NCBI RefSeq assembly: GCF_013393905.1
Contig: NZ_CP040272.1
Span: forward strand, 620,001 to 684,000
DNA from: Nostoc sp. C052
GTDB lineage: Bacteria > Cyanobacteriota > Cyanobacteriia > Cyanobacteriales > Nostocaceae
Reading direction: 5' to 3'
Length of the DNA: 64,000 bases
The position numbers and the translations under genes were made by a program. A model generated the notes under the pieces. That model was not told the origin of the DNA, ran no database searches, and was given only the letters and a program-made list of their open reading frames with translations. The stretch's first letter is position 1, and each line of letters opens with the position of its first letter. This document shows positions 1 through 9,416 of this stretch, piece by piece.

Positions 1-673
1 TTTGCCGGAAGAGGGCGCGGGTTTGTTCGCGGTGGAGAAAATGATCTTGATCTGGTGCCCACTCGTAACTGTAACCGGGAGAAATCATCATCCCGTCAGT
101 ATTTAGGGTTTCCAGAAAGTCGAAGAACTCTTGCATATCTTTAGGTTCAGTACCTTCAAAGATCGTGGTGTTAGTGGTGACACGAAAGCCTTTGGCTTTA
201 GCGGCACGAATTGCTTTGACAGCAATATCAAAAACACCTTTGCGATCAACACACTGATCGTGTAACTCCCGCATTCCATCTAAATGTACGCTAAAAGTCA
301 GGTAAGGGGAAGGTTGAAACTTATCTAGGTTCTTTTCTAACAACAAACCATTGGTACACAAGTAAATATATTTCTTGCGCTCAATTAATCCTTGGACAAT
401 CTCATCAATCTGGGGATGCAGCAGAGGTTCTCCCCCAGGAATTGAGACAACTGGTGCGCCGCATTCTTCCACAGCGGTAAAACATTGTTCTGGGGTGAGG
501 TTTTGCTTTAAAATTTCCTTTGGATGTTGGATTTTACCACAACCTGTACAAGCGAGATTACACCGAAAAAGAGGTTCCAACATCAATACTAAGGGGAAGC
601 GTTTACGTCCTTTCAAACGCTGGGTAACAAGATACTTCCCAATATCCATAGCTTGTTGTATATTAACTGCCAT
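1..673 (-). CDS. hpnH: HpnH, adenosyl-hopene transferase (radical SAM), partial
   Basis: This gene runs off the left edge, so only its first 224 codons are visible. The family joins a 5'-deoxyadenosyl radical to diploptene, the first step in building extended (C35) hopanoid side chains. The radical-SAM cluster motif C-x3-C-x2-C is at residues 38-45 (CNLACTGC), followed by a glycine-rich PGGEPLL stretch near residue 80. The visible end contains a family-typical SPGYSYEWAPDQ segment. The ATG at 673 gives the N-terminus MAVNIQQAMDIGKYL, normal for HpnH. It lies 108 bp downstream of hpnA on the same strand, so cotranscription is likely. The identification is from sequence family features; the missing C-terminus was not seen. 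Confidence 0.93.
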   Translation of the reverse strand, partial: MAVNIQQAMDIGKYLVTQRLKGRKRFPLVLMLEPLFRCNLACTGCGKIQHPKEILKQNLTPEQCFTAVEECGAPVVSIPGGEPLLHPQIDEIVQGLIERKKYIYLCTNGLLLEKNLDKFQPSPYLTFSVHLDGMRELHDQCVDRKGVFDIAVKAIRAAKAKGFRVTTNTTIFEGTEPKDMQEFFDFLETLNTDGMMISPGYSYEWAPDQDHFLHREQTRALFRQ

Positions 674-781
674 TATTGCGATCGCTCCTCTTTTAGAGAT
701 AAATACACCACAGTCATTGTCGGTCTTGGTACTTGTGCTACCCTAACGCGTATTGCATCCACACGTGAATCGCTATATTTT

Positions 782-1768
782 TCATTTGACGTAACCTTGT
801 GCAACAAACCAATCCACAGCATCTTTGAGTGCGACTTTCAGCGAAGATTGAGGTAGACCCAACTCTCGTACAGCCTTTGAAGTATTGTAATACATAGGTT
901 GTTTCGCCATCCGAACACCATCTAATGGCACTGAGGGCGATTTTCCCAGTGGTGCGAGGATCTTTTCATCAACCCAGGCAACACTCAGGGGCAGCCAAGC
1001 GGGTACGGTTCGTTGAGGTGCGCTAAGACCTGTAATCTCGGCGAGTTGTTCGAGCAGTTGCTTGAGACTGAGGTTTTGATTACCTAAGATATAGCGATCG
1101 CCTGATTTACCCCGCTGCAAAGCCAGTAAATGCCCCCATGCCACATCCCGCACATCGATAAAATTTAGACCAGTATCCAAGTAAAAAGGCATTTGCCGTC
1201 GTAAAAACCGAAGTATTATATCACCTGTCGGGGTAGGTTTGATATCCAACGAACCAATGGGGCTGCTGGGATTGACAATAACTACTTCCTGACCTCTAGC
1301 AACAGCCTGGATGGCTTCTTGTTCAGCCAAAAACTTAGACTTTTTGTAGTCACCCACCAATTTTTCTAAGGGACTCTGATGTGTTTCATCGACGACTTCA
1401 CCAGATGAGCCGACCCCAATAGCCGCTACTGAACTAGTGTAAACGGTGCGCTCAATCTCCGCTTTGCGAGCTGCTGCTAACACATTGCGCGTACCCAGCA
1501 CATTGTTATGGTGGAGTAACTCTCGGTCTGTTTGCCAGAGGGAATAATGGGCTGCGACATGAAATAGATATTGACAACCTGCCATCTGTTGCCAAAGATT
1601 TGGATCGTTTAAATCGCCTTGGACAATTTCCACATCCAAACCGCGTAGATTCTCCAAATTGCTGCTTGAGCGTACCAACGCTTTGACTGTGTAACCTTGT
1701 TGCAGAAGCAACCGTACCAAATGGGCACCAATAAAACCCGTACCTCCCGTGACGAAAACCTGGCTCAA
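782..1768 (-). CDS. hpnA: HpnA, hopanoid-associated NAD-dependent sugar epimerase/dehydratase
   Basis: This is a 328-residue short-chain dehydrogenase/epimerase of the extended type. It has an N-terminal Rossmann motif GGTGFIG at residues 8-14 and a YxxxK catalytic pair in GDYKKSK near residue 143. Position between hpnH and an RND gene, with hpnG close by, points to the hopanoid-associated subfamily HpnA, whose exact substrate is not settled. The start is a TTG at 1768 that overlaps the TGA stop of the upstream RND gene (TTGA), suggesting translational coupling. An AG-rich run upstream (GAGGGGGACAGC) could serve as ribosome binding site. A general sugar epimerase is the alternative, but the context favours hopanoid modification. 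Confidence 0.88.
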   Translation of the reverse strand: MSQVFVTGGTGFIGAHLVRLLLQQGYTVKALVRSSSNLENLRGLDVEIVQGDLNDPNLWQQMAGCQYLFHVAAHYSLWQTDRELLHHNNVLGTRNVLAAARKAEIERTVYTSSVAAIGVGSSGEVVDETHQSPLEKLVGDYKKSKFLAEQEAIQAVARGQEVVIVNPSSPIGSLDIKPTPTGDIILRFLRRQMPFYLDTGLNFIDVRDVAWGHLLALQRGKSGDRYILGNQNLSLKQLLEQLAEITGLSAPQRTVPAWLPLSVAWVDEKILAPLGKSPSVPLDGVRMAKQPMYYNTSKAVRELGLPQSSLKVALKDAVDWFVAQGYVK

Positions 1769-4476
1769 GCTGTCCCCCTCTTCTGAAATCGGGGAAACAA
1801 ATCATCCAAAACGGTGTAAACTACTGGCACAACAATCAAACTGAGGATAGTTGAAGTTACTAGTCCACCTGCGATCGCTACAGCCATAGGCGATCGTAAT
1901 TCTGAACCTGCACCCAAACCTAAAGCGATCGGTAGCATCCCTAAAATTGTAGAGGCAGTGGTCATCATAATTGGTCTGAGGCGCACTAATCCGGTGTTGA
2001 GAATCGCCTCGGTGCGCTCTAAGCCAGCGTTGCGTAACTGGTTGATGTAATCTACAAGCAAAATGGCATTTTTATTTGCTAGTCCCAATAAAAAGACGAA
2101 ACCGATCAATGAGATCATGCCAAAGTCACTCTTGGTAATCAGTAGCGCCAACATTGCCCCCACTAGTGCCAAAGGCAAAGAGACGCCAATAACTAGGGGG
2201 TCTACCCAGCTTTTGAACAACAAAATTAGTACGATGACAATGCACAGGGCAGATAGAGCCAGAGTAGTGCCAAAACTGCTAAACACTTCACCTTGACGAG
2301 CAGAGTCTCCCCCTAAATCTAAGGAAACATTAGAGGGTAACACCGCTTTTGCTTCAGCTACCACTTTGTCAGTGGCATCACCTAAAGATAGATTTTTGCC
2401 CAGATTAGCACTGATGTAGGCCACCCGCTGATTATTCAGACGCTCTATCTGAAAAACCGTACCTTGTGGATTCGTTTCACCTGTAACTGTGACATCAGCA
2501 AATCCCGGTAGCCTCTGAATTCTTTCTTTAATTGCTTTGACTGCTTTGCTGAGAGCTTGGAGATTATCACCTTGTAATGCTATTTGCAGGGGCTTTTGAC
2601 CGCCGGAATCGACAAATTGAATATCTTCAACACTAGTAGTTACTCCAGAAAGAGCAGGTAAGGAGGAGCGCAATTGGTCTTGTAGTTCTCCAGTGGTGAT
2701 TTTGCGATCGCCCTTTAACTTTACATATAGTGTCCCTTTATTCGGCTCACCCTCACGAGAACCAACAGTAGTAAATACCGTTTCCACTGCCGGTGATTTT
2801 CTCACAACCTCTTCTAGTTTCTTTGCAACTTCAAGAGAATCATTTAAAGGGTTGGGAATGGGGAATTGGGGATTGGGAATTGGGGATTGGGCACTGGGAA
2901 TATTGCTTCCTTGTCCTCCTTGTCCTCCTTGTCCCGCTCTGCCCAAATCAGGGATACTCGGCAAAGGGGCTGTATAAGCAATATTAAATTCGCCGCGATC
3001 GAGTTTGGGAATAAAGCCTTTGGGAATTAGTGGAATCAGCACTATACCTGCGATGAAGCTGAGGACAGCTAACCCGATAACTATCTTGCGGTGATTTAAA
3101 GACCAACTCAGCAAGTTTCTGTAAAATTGGGTAAACGCTAACCAGATTTTTCCTTCCCGACGCGGGGAGAGTGAGGATTTAGGTTTCAGCCAGTAGATAG
3201 CTAGAACTGGAGATAAAGTCCGAGCAACTAGCATAGAAGCAAGCATCGCTGCTGAAACAGTGATGCCGAAAGGCTTGAAGAATTGACCGATGACACCACC
3301 CATCAAACCTATGGGCAGAAAAACTGCGACGGCTGTCAAAGTGGCGGCGGTAACTGTCAACCCAATCTCATTTGTTGCTAAAAGCGCCGCTTGACGAGGA
3401 GTTTCCCCATCTTCAACGTGTCGCATGATGTTTTCCACATCGACGATCGCATCATCAACAATACTACCAATCACCAAAGCTAAAGCCAGCAACGTAATCG
3501 TTTCCAGGTTAAAGCCGAAAATCGCCATGACGATAAACGTCGCCAACAAGGACGTAGGAATCGCCAAAGCAGAGATGAGAGTTGCCCGCCAGTTCCATAA
3601 GAAAGGAAAAATTACCACTATTGATAGCAAAACTGCTTCTAGCAAAGCATCAATTGTTGACTGGGTAGCTTGGCGGATATATTCGGCTTGGGTGGCAGCT
3701 AAAGTAAGTTTGACATCTTTCAGGGTAGAGCGCAGCCTTTGAACTTCTTTCTCAACCTGACTTACTACTTCCAGAGTGTTAGCGTTACCGCGTTTGATGA
3801 CCTGAAATGCGAGTGCATCTTGACCGTTAAACCTAACTAATGTCGCCCCACCTTGAGGGAGAGCAGCTGCACTCACATTTGCTGGATTTAAAGCAGGAGT
3901 TGCAGTAGCAGCGCCCAGTAGTGAGACTTTCAGAACTCCTGGTAATTTAGCGATCGCACTCACAATCTCATCTTGCGCCAACTTCGTCAAATCTTTGAGA
4001 TTCCGTGTCGAACTCTCTATGGCATAACTAATGGCGGCTGATTCGTTTAGATTCAGGGGAATAATTTTGGAAGTTGCTCCTGGAGGCAAAGTTAGCTGCT
4101 TCAGGGCAGTTTCAACCTTTTTAGTCGATGTTTCTAAATTTGTCCCAACGGCAAAAGAAAGGGCAACGGCTGTTTGACTAGGATAGGTGGATGAGCGAAT
4201 ATTCTCCAATCCTTCTAGGGAGCGGAGGCGTTCCTCTAAGGGTTTTGTGAGCTTCGCCTCAGTATCCAGGGCAGTTGTCAGGGGGGCTGTAGCATTCACA
4301 ACCACCACTGGAAAGGTTATATCTGGAAACAAGGCATACTTAAGAGAACTGAAAGCCAGAATCCCAGCTACCGTTACGGCAATCCAAAAACTCACCGTCA
4401 GCCACGAAAATTGAATCGCCAATTTGGAAATATTGAAGAGTTCTCGCGCGGATTTGGAGTTATGAAGCTTTACCAT
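1765..4476 (-). CDS. RND-family (HAE type) inner-membrane efflux pump
   Basis: This is a 903-residue proton-driven RND transporter related to AcrB, with the N-terminal transmembrane helix at about residues 20-45 and two membrane-periplasm repeats. The paired acidic residues of the proton relay are present (IVDDAIVDVENI, about residues 338-350), as is the TM10 lysine in ANKNAILLVDY. It is shorter than AcrB (about 1050 residues), mainly in the periplasmic loops. Residues of about 505-548 are a low-complexity insert rich in GQGG and PNPQFPIPNP that matches the intergenic GGGGATTGGGAATTGG-type repeats. No membrane-fusion or outer-membrane partner is visible. It is coupled to hpnA, so a role in hopanoid or lipid movement is possible but inferred. 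It is not the MMPL-like HpnN. Confidence 0.85.
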   Translation of the reverse strand: MVKLHNSKSARELFNISKLAIQFSWLTVSFWIAVTVAGILAFSSLKYALFPDITFPVVVVNATAPLTTALDTEAKLTKPLEERLRSLEGLENIRSSTYPSQTAVALSFAVGTNLETSTKKVETALKQLTLPPGATSKIIPLNLNESAAISYAIESSTRNLKDLTKLAQDEIVSAIAKLPGVLKVSLLGAATATPALNPANVSAAALPQGGATLVRFNGQDALAFQVIKRGNANTLEVVSQVEKEVQRLRSTLKDVKLTLAATQAEYIRQATQSTIDALLEAVLLSIVVIFPFLWNWRATLISALAIPTSLLATFIVMAIFGFNLETITLLALALVIGSIVDDAIVDVENIMRHVEDGETPRQAALLATNEIGLTVTAATLTAVAVFLPIGLMGGVIGQFFKPFGITVSAAMLASMLVARTLSPVLAIYWLKPKSSLSPRREGKIWLAFTQFYRNLLSWSLNHRKIVIGLAVLSFIAGIVLIPLIPKGFIPKLDRGEFNIAYTAPLPSIPDLGRAGQGGQGGQGSNIPSAQSPIPNPQFPIPNPLNDSLEVAKKLEEVVRKSPAVETVFTTVGSREGEPNKGTLYVKLKGDRKITTGELQDQLRSSLPALSGVTTSVEDIQFVDSGGQKPLQIALQGDNLQALSKAVKAIKERIQRLPGFADVTVTGETNPQGTVFQIERLNNQRVAYISANLGKNLSLGDATDKVVAEAKAVLPSNVSLDLGGDSARQGEVFSSFGTTLALSALCIVIVLILLFKSWVDPLVIGVSLPLALVGAMLALLITKSDFGMISLIGFVFLLGLANKNAILLVDYINQLRNAGLERTEAILNTGLVRLRPIMMTTASTILGMLPIALGLGAGSELRSPMAVAIAGGLVTSTILSLIVVPVVYTVLDDLFPRFQKRGTA

Positions 4477-4670
4477 CTTGGAAAATTATCGTGTGGGTGA
4501 CACAATTATTAAGCAATTCAAAATGAAAAAACACAATCCTAGCCAGTTGTTTGGCAGCAGCAATTACCTTGGAGTTGTGAGTTTTGGTGACTAGTAAATG
4601 ACAACATTATTTATTGTCACTCAGATATGACCCAATCTTGAATGCAAAAAGAAACTTGTTGAGAGCGCTA

Positions 4671-5396
4671 GTGTCTAATTTTTTACCCATCAACACAATT
4701 CTGGTACCTCAGGGAGCAGAATATAAAGCTGTGTGTCGCGGATTAAGCGGCATTACTGGCTCCATTCCAACAGTAGTAGCTATACCTGTTGGGATGAAAC
4801 CTTTACTCAAATATTTGCAACAAGGACAATTTCTAGCTCCAAAATCCAGAGTGCTGATTATGGGTTTATGTGGCAGCTTAAGCGATCGCTATACAGTTGG
4901 TGATCTTGTGCTGTATCAAGATTGTATTTATCAGGGAAAGCAGCAAGAATGCGATCGCACTTTAACAACACAATTGCACTCCCTACTCCCCACTCCCCAC
5001 TCCCCACTAAATTTAGTCAATTCACTGACAAGCGATCGCGTCATTTCGTCTGCTGCTGAAAAACGCCGTTTGGGTGAGACTTTGTCCGCTGATGTTGTTG
5101 ATATGGAAGGATTTACCGCCCTAGAATTTTGCAATGCTGCTGGGGTATCCGTAGCAATACTGCGAGTAGTCAGCGACGATTGTCAGCATAATATCCCCGA
5201 TCTCACATCAGCAATTAACTCTGATGGCTCTCTAAACCCTTTTCCTTTGGCAATGGCAATGCTTCGACAACCCCTTGCTGCTATTCGGCTGATTCGAGGT
5301 TCATTAGCAGCATTAAAGGTGTTAGAGGAAGTTACAAATCTGCTCTTTTCAGGCTCTAGTCAGAATACAGTTCAAATAAGCTCAGAACACTCGTAG
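4671..5396 (+). CDS. hpnG: HpnG-type phosphorylase (adenosylhopane nucleosidase/phosphorylase)
   Basis: A member of the purine-nucleoside phosphorylase superfamily. In hopanoid loci, HpnG removes adenine from adenosylhopane to give ribosylhopane, the step after HpnH. Visible features are the start VPQGAEYKAVCRGL, the glycine-rich LIMGLCGSL, and the VDMEGF motif near the C-terminal third, which binds the ribose. The reading frame is open from a TTG at 4614 (260 residues). The GTG at 4671 (241 residues) is preferred because it starts shortly before the conserved ILVPQG strand, but the start is uncertain. Nucleotides 4975-5020 encode SLLPTPHSPLN, an in-frame copy of the CTCCCCACTCCC intergenic repeat. 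It is divergent from the RND-hpnA-hpnH group. Confidence 0.82.
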   Translation: MSNFLPINTILVPQGAEYKAVCRGLSGITGSIPTVVAIPVGMKPLLKYLQQGQFLAPKSRVLIMGLCGSLSDRYTVGDLVLYQDCIYQGKQQECDRTLTTQLHSLLPTPHSPLNLVNSLTSDRVISSAAEKRRLGETLSADVVDMEGFTALEFCNAAGVSVAILRVVSDDCQHNIPDLTSAINSDGSLNPFPLAMAMLRQPLAAIRLIRGSLAALKVLEEVTNLLFSGSSQNTVQISSEHS

Positions 5397-5417
5397 AGAC
5401 GCGATTTATCGCGTCTC
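5396..5417 (+). repeat. GAGACGCG hairpin, repeat family copy and possible hpnG terminator
   Basis: A perfect inverted repeat, GAGACGCGA-TTTA-TCGCGTCTC, begins at the last base of the hpnG stop codon. The same GTAGAGACG...CGTCTCTAC palindrome recurs at 10567, 42313, 51626 and 62844, and inside the 9160 repeat. The following bases are GAAAACCC, so it is not a classic U-tract terminator. Confidence 0.7.
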
Positions 5418-5807
5418 GAAAACCCGAAATTGTTGCCATTAACCCTTAACCCAAGCATATTGATATTTACTCTACTCTGCGTTCTCTGTGTCTCTGCGGT
5501 TAGCTATAAAAAAAAATTATTTTTCACAAATCAACTTAGAAAACTATATATTTTTTGCTCTCATAACATCTGAAGACAAACTAATAACAATCAACATAAT
5601 TTAGGTATTAATTGTGAAATTTCTGAGATATAAGTTTTACAGAAACTTTATCGTTATCCATATCAAGAAAAACCTATATTGGGAAGCATAATATATAACC
5701 TTATCAGGGTTGGGTTCCAGGAGAGCTGATTCCACTAAACTGTGAATCAAAAATATCCTTTTGCCAGAATAGCTTGGAACTAATTTACTAACTATCGGAC
5801 AGAATTT
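5418..5807. other. AT-rich intergenic region before the GGDEF-EAL gene
   Basis: About 390 bp without a supported gene. It holds the commonly repeated Nostoc phrase TCTGCGTTCTCTGTGTCTCTGCGG near 5477 and then AT-rich sequence. The promoter of the following gene must lie here, but I see no convincing motif. Confidence 0.5.
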
Positions 5808-7520
5808 ATGAAGCCCAATCAGAAGCTCTACCTATACTCATTCCTAGCTCATTTTGGATTGCTCAAAAAAAGTTACACCAGTAAAATCATGTTGGTGGCA
5901 TTTTTGGGCACTCACGTACCACTTTTGACTTTACTCTTGAGTTTCGTCATCTCAAATTCCTATTCTTTAGAGATGACGATCCGAGTTATGAGCATTGCTT
6001 TGTTGGCTACCTTAGCAGGTACGGCTGCCACCCTCTACGCCCTACACCACCTCCTTAAACCGGTTATTTTGACATCTGTTGCATTACAAAATTATCTGAA
6101 CACCAAAACCTTACCTGAATTGCCCACAGAATTTGCTGATGAAGCGGGTACATTGATGGCAGATACCTCACAAACTCTTCACAAATTAGATGGATTAATT
6201 CACTACATCAGTAATTATGACGATCTAACTGGATTGCCCAATCGTGATTTATTCTGCGATCGCCTCCATCAGATTTTATCCCAAACTGAAAACAACCAGC
6301 GCCTTGTAGCCGTCTTTTTACTGGGTATTGATGATTTCACTGATATTAGTCATGGGTTAGAGCCTGAAACAACAAATTTGTTGTTAAGAGCAGTTGCTCA
6401 GAGATTATCAAGCTGCATAGGGCAAACAGATGTTCTTGCCCATTTGAGTGGAGATGAGTTTGCCATTGCTCGTATAGAGATTGTTTCTTTTGAAAGTGTA
6501 ATTAAGCTGTCTCAGCTATTGTTAAGTACCCTGAGTAAACCTTTTTCTCTAGAGGGTAATTTGATTCATATCACCGCCAGCATCGGCATCACTATGAATG
6601 GCATAAACGATCGCAATAGTGTAGATCAACTTTTGCAACAGGCTCACATAGCACTGTATCAAGCAAAGCAGCAAGGACGTAGCCAATATCAATTCTATTC
6701 GCCAGAAATCAATGCTCAGTTGCAGGAGCGACTAACTTTAGAAAATGAATTACGTGGAGCGCTTACCCGCAACGAAATGCTGGTTTATTATCAACCTCTC
6801 ATTGATTTACATAGTGGACAAATTACAGCTATGGAAGCATTGATTCGCTGGCAACATCCTACTTTAGGTATGATTTCTCCAGGAAAGTTTATTCCCATTG
6901 CAGAAGGCAATGGTGCGATTGTAGAAATTGGTGAATGGGTTTTGCGAACCGCTTGCGCCCAAAACCGTGCTTGGCAGCTTGCTGGATTTACCCCGATTCG
7001 GATATCTGTGAATCTTTCAGCTCGACAATTTGAACAACCCTATCTGGTTGAGATCATCAGCCAAATTCTTGAAGAGACTGGACTCCAAGCATCCGATCTC
7101 GAACTGGAAGTAACGGAAAGCTTCTTGATGGGTGACATAGAGCGATCGGTTAAAACCTTAAAAAAATTACGAGAACTGGGTATATGGTTAGCTCTAGACG
7201 ACTTTGGCACCGGTTATTCCTCCCTCAACTACTTGAAGCGCTTTCCTGTGAACATGCTGAAGATTGATCAGTCATTTGTGCAGGATGTCACGTCCAATCC
7301 TGATAGTGCTGCCGTAACTAATGCGATTATTGCCCTGGCAAAAAGCCTGCGATTGAACATCACAGCAGAGGGTGTAGAAACCCAAGAACAGGTTGAATAC
7401 TTGAAAATGCAGGGATGTCATGAAGGACAGGGTTACTACTTCAGTTGTCCTATCCCTGCTGATCTAATTACCCCGATGTTGCAGAAAAGTTCTCAGATGA
7501 TGGGGACAATTGCAGCGTAA
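5808..7520 (+). CDS. Membrane-anchored GGDEF-EAL cyclic-di-GMP protein
   Basis: A 570-residue signalling protein that makes and/or breaks cyclic di-GMP. Two hydrophobic segments (about residues 27-51 and 57-83) anchor it, followed by a HAMP-like linker and the YDDLTGLPNRDLF start of the GGDEF domain. The active-site loop reads LSGDEF at about residue 213, so the first glycine of GGDEF is serine; cyclase activity is therefore uncertain. The EAL domain looks complete, with MEALIRW near 342, ELEVTES, LDDFGTGYSSL and the lysine in MLKIDQSF, so phosphodiesterase activity is likely. There is no separate sensory domain beyond the membrane hairpin. It stands alone, with a hairpin about 100 bp downstream. 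Confidence 0.92.
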   Translation: MKPNQKLYLYSFLAHFGLLKKSYTSKIMLVAFLGTHVPLLTLLLSFVISNSYSLEMTIRVMSIALLATLAGTAATLYALHHLLKPVILTSVALQNYLNTKTLPELPTEFADEAGTLMADTSQTLHKLDGLIHYISNYDDLTGLPNRDLFCDRLHQILSQTENNQRLVAVFLLGIDDFTDISHGLEPETTNLLLRAVAQRLSSCIGQTDVLAHLSGDEFAIARIEIVSFESVIKLSQLLLSTLSKPFSLEGNLIHITASIGITMNGINDRNSVDQLLQQAHIALYQAKQQGRSQYQFYSPEINAQLQERLTLENELRGALTRNEMLVYYQPLIDLHSGQITAMEALIRWQHPTLGMISPGKFIPIAEGNGAIVEIGEWVLRTACAQNRAWQLAGFTPIRISVNLSARQFEQPYLVEIISQILEETGLQASDLELEVTESFLMGDIERSVKTLKKLRELGIWLALDDFGTGYSSLNYLKRFPVNMLKIDQSFVQDVTSNPDSAAVTNAIIALAKSLRLNITAEGVETQEQVEYLKMQGCHEGQGYYFSCPIPADLITPMLQKSSQMMGTIAA

Positions 7521-7614
7521 ATAGATGCCTAAGCCATTACAACGTGTTCCATTTTGCACCTATCTAGGCGATCGCCCGAATACTTGTATAGCACTATGTA
7601 CTAGATTGAGCTTC

Positions 7615-7647
7615 TTTTTGTGTGGTAGTAGGACTTCCACACAAAAA
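7615..7647 (+). terminator. Probable bidirectional Rho-independent terminator
   Basis: An 11-bp stem, TTTTTGTGTGG paired with CCACACAAAAA, closes an 11-base loop. It lies about 95 bp after the GGDEF-EAL stop. A and T runs in the arms give a weak U-tract in both directions. Confidence 0.55.
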
Positions 7648-7830
7648 ATTGTCTGGGTTGAGCCGTATTAGAATCTATTTTTATTACGAAAATCAGCAGG
7701 TTCATAGCAGGTATTTGTGGTTTTAATATTCATATACTCAGATGCAAGATATGAGCAAGCCTTGCAATATTTAAATCAATACTGTAGATTTTAAGTCACA
7801 TTTTTGTGTTACTTACTCAAGGCGCTAACT

Positions 7831-8733
7831 GTGATTTCAAAAGCTAAGATAGATATCAAAATATACAAAGACGATTTTCACACTATCATTCATGGCGATG
7901 CTCTTGAAAATTTAAAGCATCTTGAATCAGAATCCATTAACCTAATTTTTGCTGATCCGCCTTACAATATTGGCAAAAACTTTGATGGTTTAGTTGAAAA
8001 TTGGTCGGAAGAAGAATTTCTTAGCTGGACATATCAATGGATCGATGAATGCCATCGTGTTCTAAACCCTAATGGTACTTTTTACCTAATGAACAGCACA
8101 GAAAATATGCCCTACCTTGATATTAAGTGCCGCAAGAACTTCTATATTAAAAGTAGGATTGTTTGGAATTACGATAGCTCAGGAGTGCAAGCAAAAAATC
8201 ACTTTGGTTCTATGTATGAGCCAATAATTATGCTAACGAAGCATGAAAAAAACTACACGTTTAATTCCGACAATATCATGGTAGAGGCAAAAACTGGTGC
8301 AAAGCGTCAATTGATTGATTATCGAAAAGAACCTCCTCAGCCTTACAATACCAAGAAAGTACCAGGTAATGTTTGGGATTTTGCACGAGTACGTTTCAAA
8401 ATGGAAGAATATGAAAATCACCCAACTCAAAAACCAGAAGCACTTTTAGAACGTGTTATTCTGGCATCTTCAAATATTGGAGATATGGTATTAGATCCAT
8501 TCTCTGGTAGTTTCTCTACATGTGCTGTTGCTAAACGTTTAAAAAGAAAATCTATCGGGATCGAGATAAATGAGGAATATGTAAAAATGGGAATTCGCCG
8601 CTTAAATCTGCCGTCCAATTACGCTCCTGAAGAGTTAGCAAAAGAGAAAATAAGAAAAACAAAAAATCTTTCCAAGAAAGCGAGAGCTTTGATTGAGGAA
8701 CAGTCACCGAACAAGGCAAAAGTAAAAAGTTAA
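7831..8733 (+). CDS. yhdJ: YhdJ-type DNA adenine-N6 methyltransferase (likely ATGCAT-specific)
   Basis: A solitary beta-class DNA methyltransferase. The catalytic motif IV is FADPPYNIGKNFDG near residue 40. The S-adenosylmethionine motif DPFSGSFSTCAVAKRL near residue 221 follows it, which is the beta-class order. Long stretches such as MNSTENMP, KVPGNVWDF and ENHPTQKPEALL match E. coli YhdJ as I remember it. That enzyme methylates the second A of ATGCAT, and the same site is cut by the cyanobacterial enzyme AvaIII. No restriction endonuclease is adjacent, so it looks like an orphan methylase. The frame is open from a TTG at 7804; the GTG at 7831 is preferred because AAGG precedes it at a normal distance and MISKAKIDIKIYK matches the family start. 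Confidence 0.9.
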   Translation: MISKAKIDIKIYKDDFHTIIHGDALENLKHLESESINLIFADPPYNIGKNFDGLVENWSEEEFLSWTYQWIDECHRVLNPNGTFYLMNSTENMPYLDIKCRKNFYIKSRIVWNYDSSGVQAKNHFGSMYEPIIMLTKHEKNYTFNSDNIMVEAKTGAKRQLIDYRKEPPQPYNTKKVPGNVWDFARVRFKMEEYENHPTQKPEALLERVILASSNIGDMVLDPFSGSFSTCAVAKRLKRKSIGIEINEEYVKMGIRRLNLPSNYAPEELAKEKIRKTKNLSKKARALIEEQSPNKAKVKS

Positions 8734-9159
8734 AAGGCAAAGAAAGAAAAATAAAAATGGTTTGAGAGTAACTAAATTTATAACTATAGCGCAGTGTAAA
8801 GCCTGCGGCATGGCTTCTCTACGAGACGCTACCGCGAACGCTTAGAGCGAGTCTTTTCTCAAAGTGAGACGCAATCATGCGAGCGTGGTGGCGTAGCACG
8901 TTCGCATGATTGCGTCTCGTAGAGAGAAATAATACATCCTTAATTATTTACCCTCAATTTATTTATGTGGATTATCTTTTTACTTCTTAAGTCGCTTTAC
9001 TCAGAATTCAGAATGACGCTCTCTACGAGGCGCTGCGCGTAGCTTGCTTCCCCGCAGGGGTACGCAGACTCGCTAACAAAATTTAAAATGACGCTTGCTG
9101 GACTCGCTAACAAAATTCAAAATTAATGATTCCCATAAATAAATTTAGGGGCAGGTACG
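8734..9159. other. Repeat-rich intergenic region
   Basis: No gene is supported in these bases. They contain the long palindrome at 8866-8918, and a second patch at 9013-9125 where GCTAACAAAATTYAAAAT occurs twice as a direct repeat. The GC-rich phrases CTTCTCTACGAGACGC and CGCGAACGCT are typical dispersed Nostoc repeats. Confidence 0.6.
8866..8918. repeat. 22-bp-arm palindrome
   Basis: The left arm GAGACGCAATCATGCGAGCGTG pairs with the right arm starting CACGTTCGCATG with one mismatch, around a 9-base loop. As RNA it would form a very stable hairpin. It probably is a mobile or recombination-derived repeat and not a terminator, since no U-tract follows. Confidence 0.75.
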
Positions 9160-9239
9160 CAATACTTTTCGGTTAAGGCAAGAGATGCGATGAATCGCCG
9201 TCTCTACAAGTGTTTTGTTGCTCATTCTGAACTGTATTG
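9160..9239 (+). repeat. Short MITE-like element (CAATAC ends)
   Basis: The left end CAATACTTTTCGGTTAAG matches the terminal sequence of the MITE family at 12734, 24731 and 62646, and the element closes with GTATTG. Its interior is the GAGATGCGATGAATCGCCGTCTC palindrome instead of the poly-purine interior. A related copy lies inverted at 42312-42360. No clear target duplication is seen here. Confidence 0.6.
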
Positions 9240-9416
9240 CTGTATCACGAATCGTTTTCGGTCAAAGCAAATGTCATTTATTACCAATAACCACACCTTT
9301 ACGGACGGACACCACTACAGTCATCAAGATTAAAATCTCTTAACCTTTCGTTACACTAAAGACATCGAGTCGGAAGAAAGCAAAACCTCTCGAAGCTGAA
9401 ATCAAAGGTGAACGAC

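Noticed and set aside
1765..4476. Assignment of the RND gene as HpnN
   Set aside because: HpnN proteins are MMPL-like with different topology; this one has HAE/AcrB-type relay residues (DD and the TM10 lysine).
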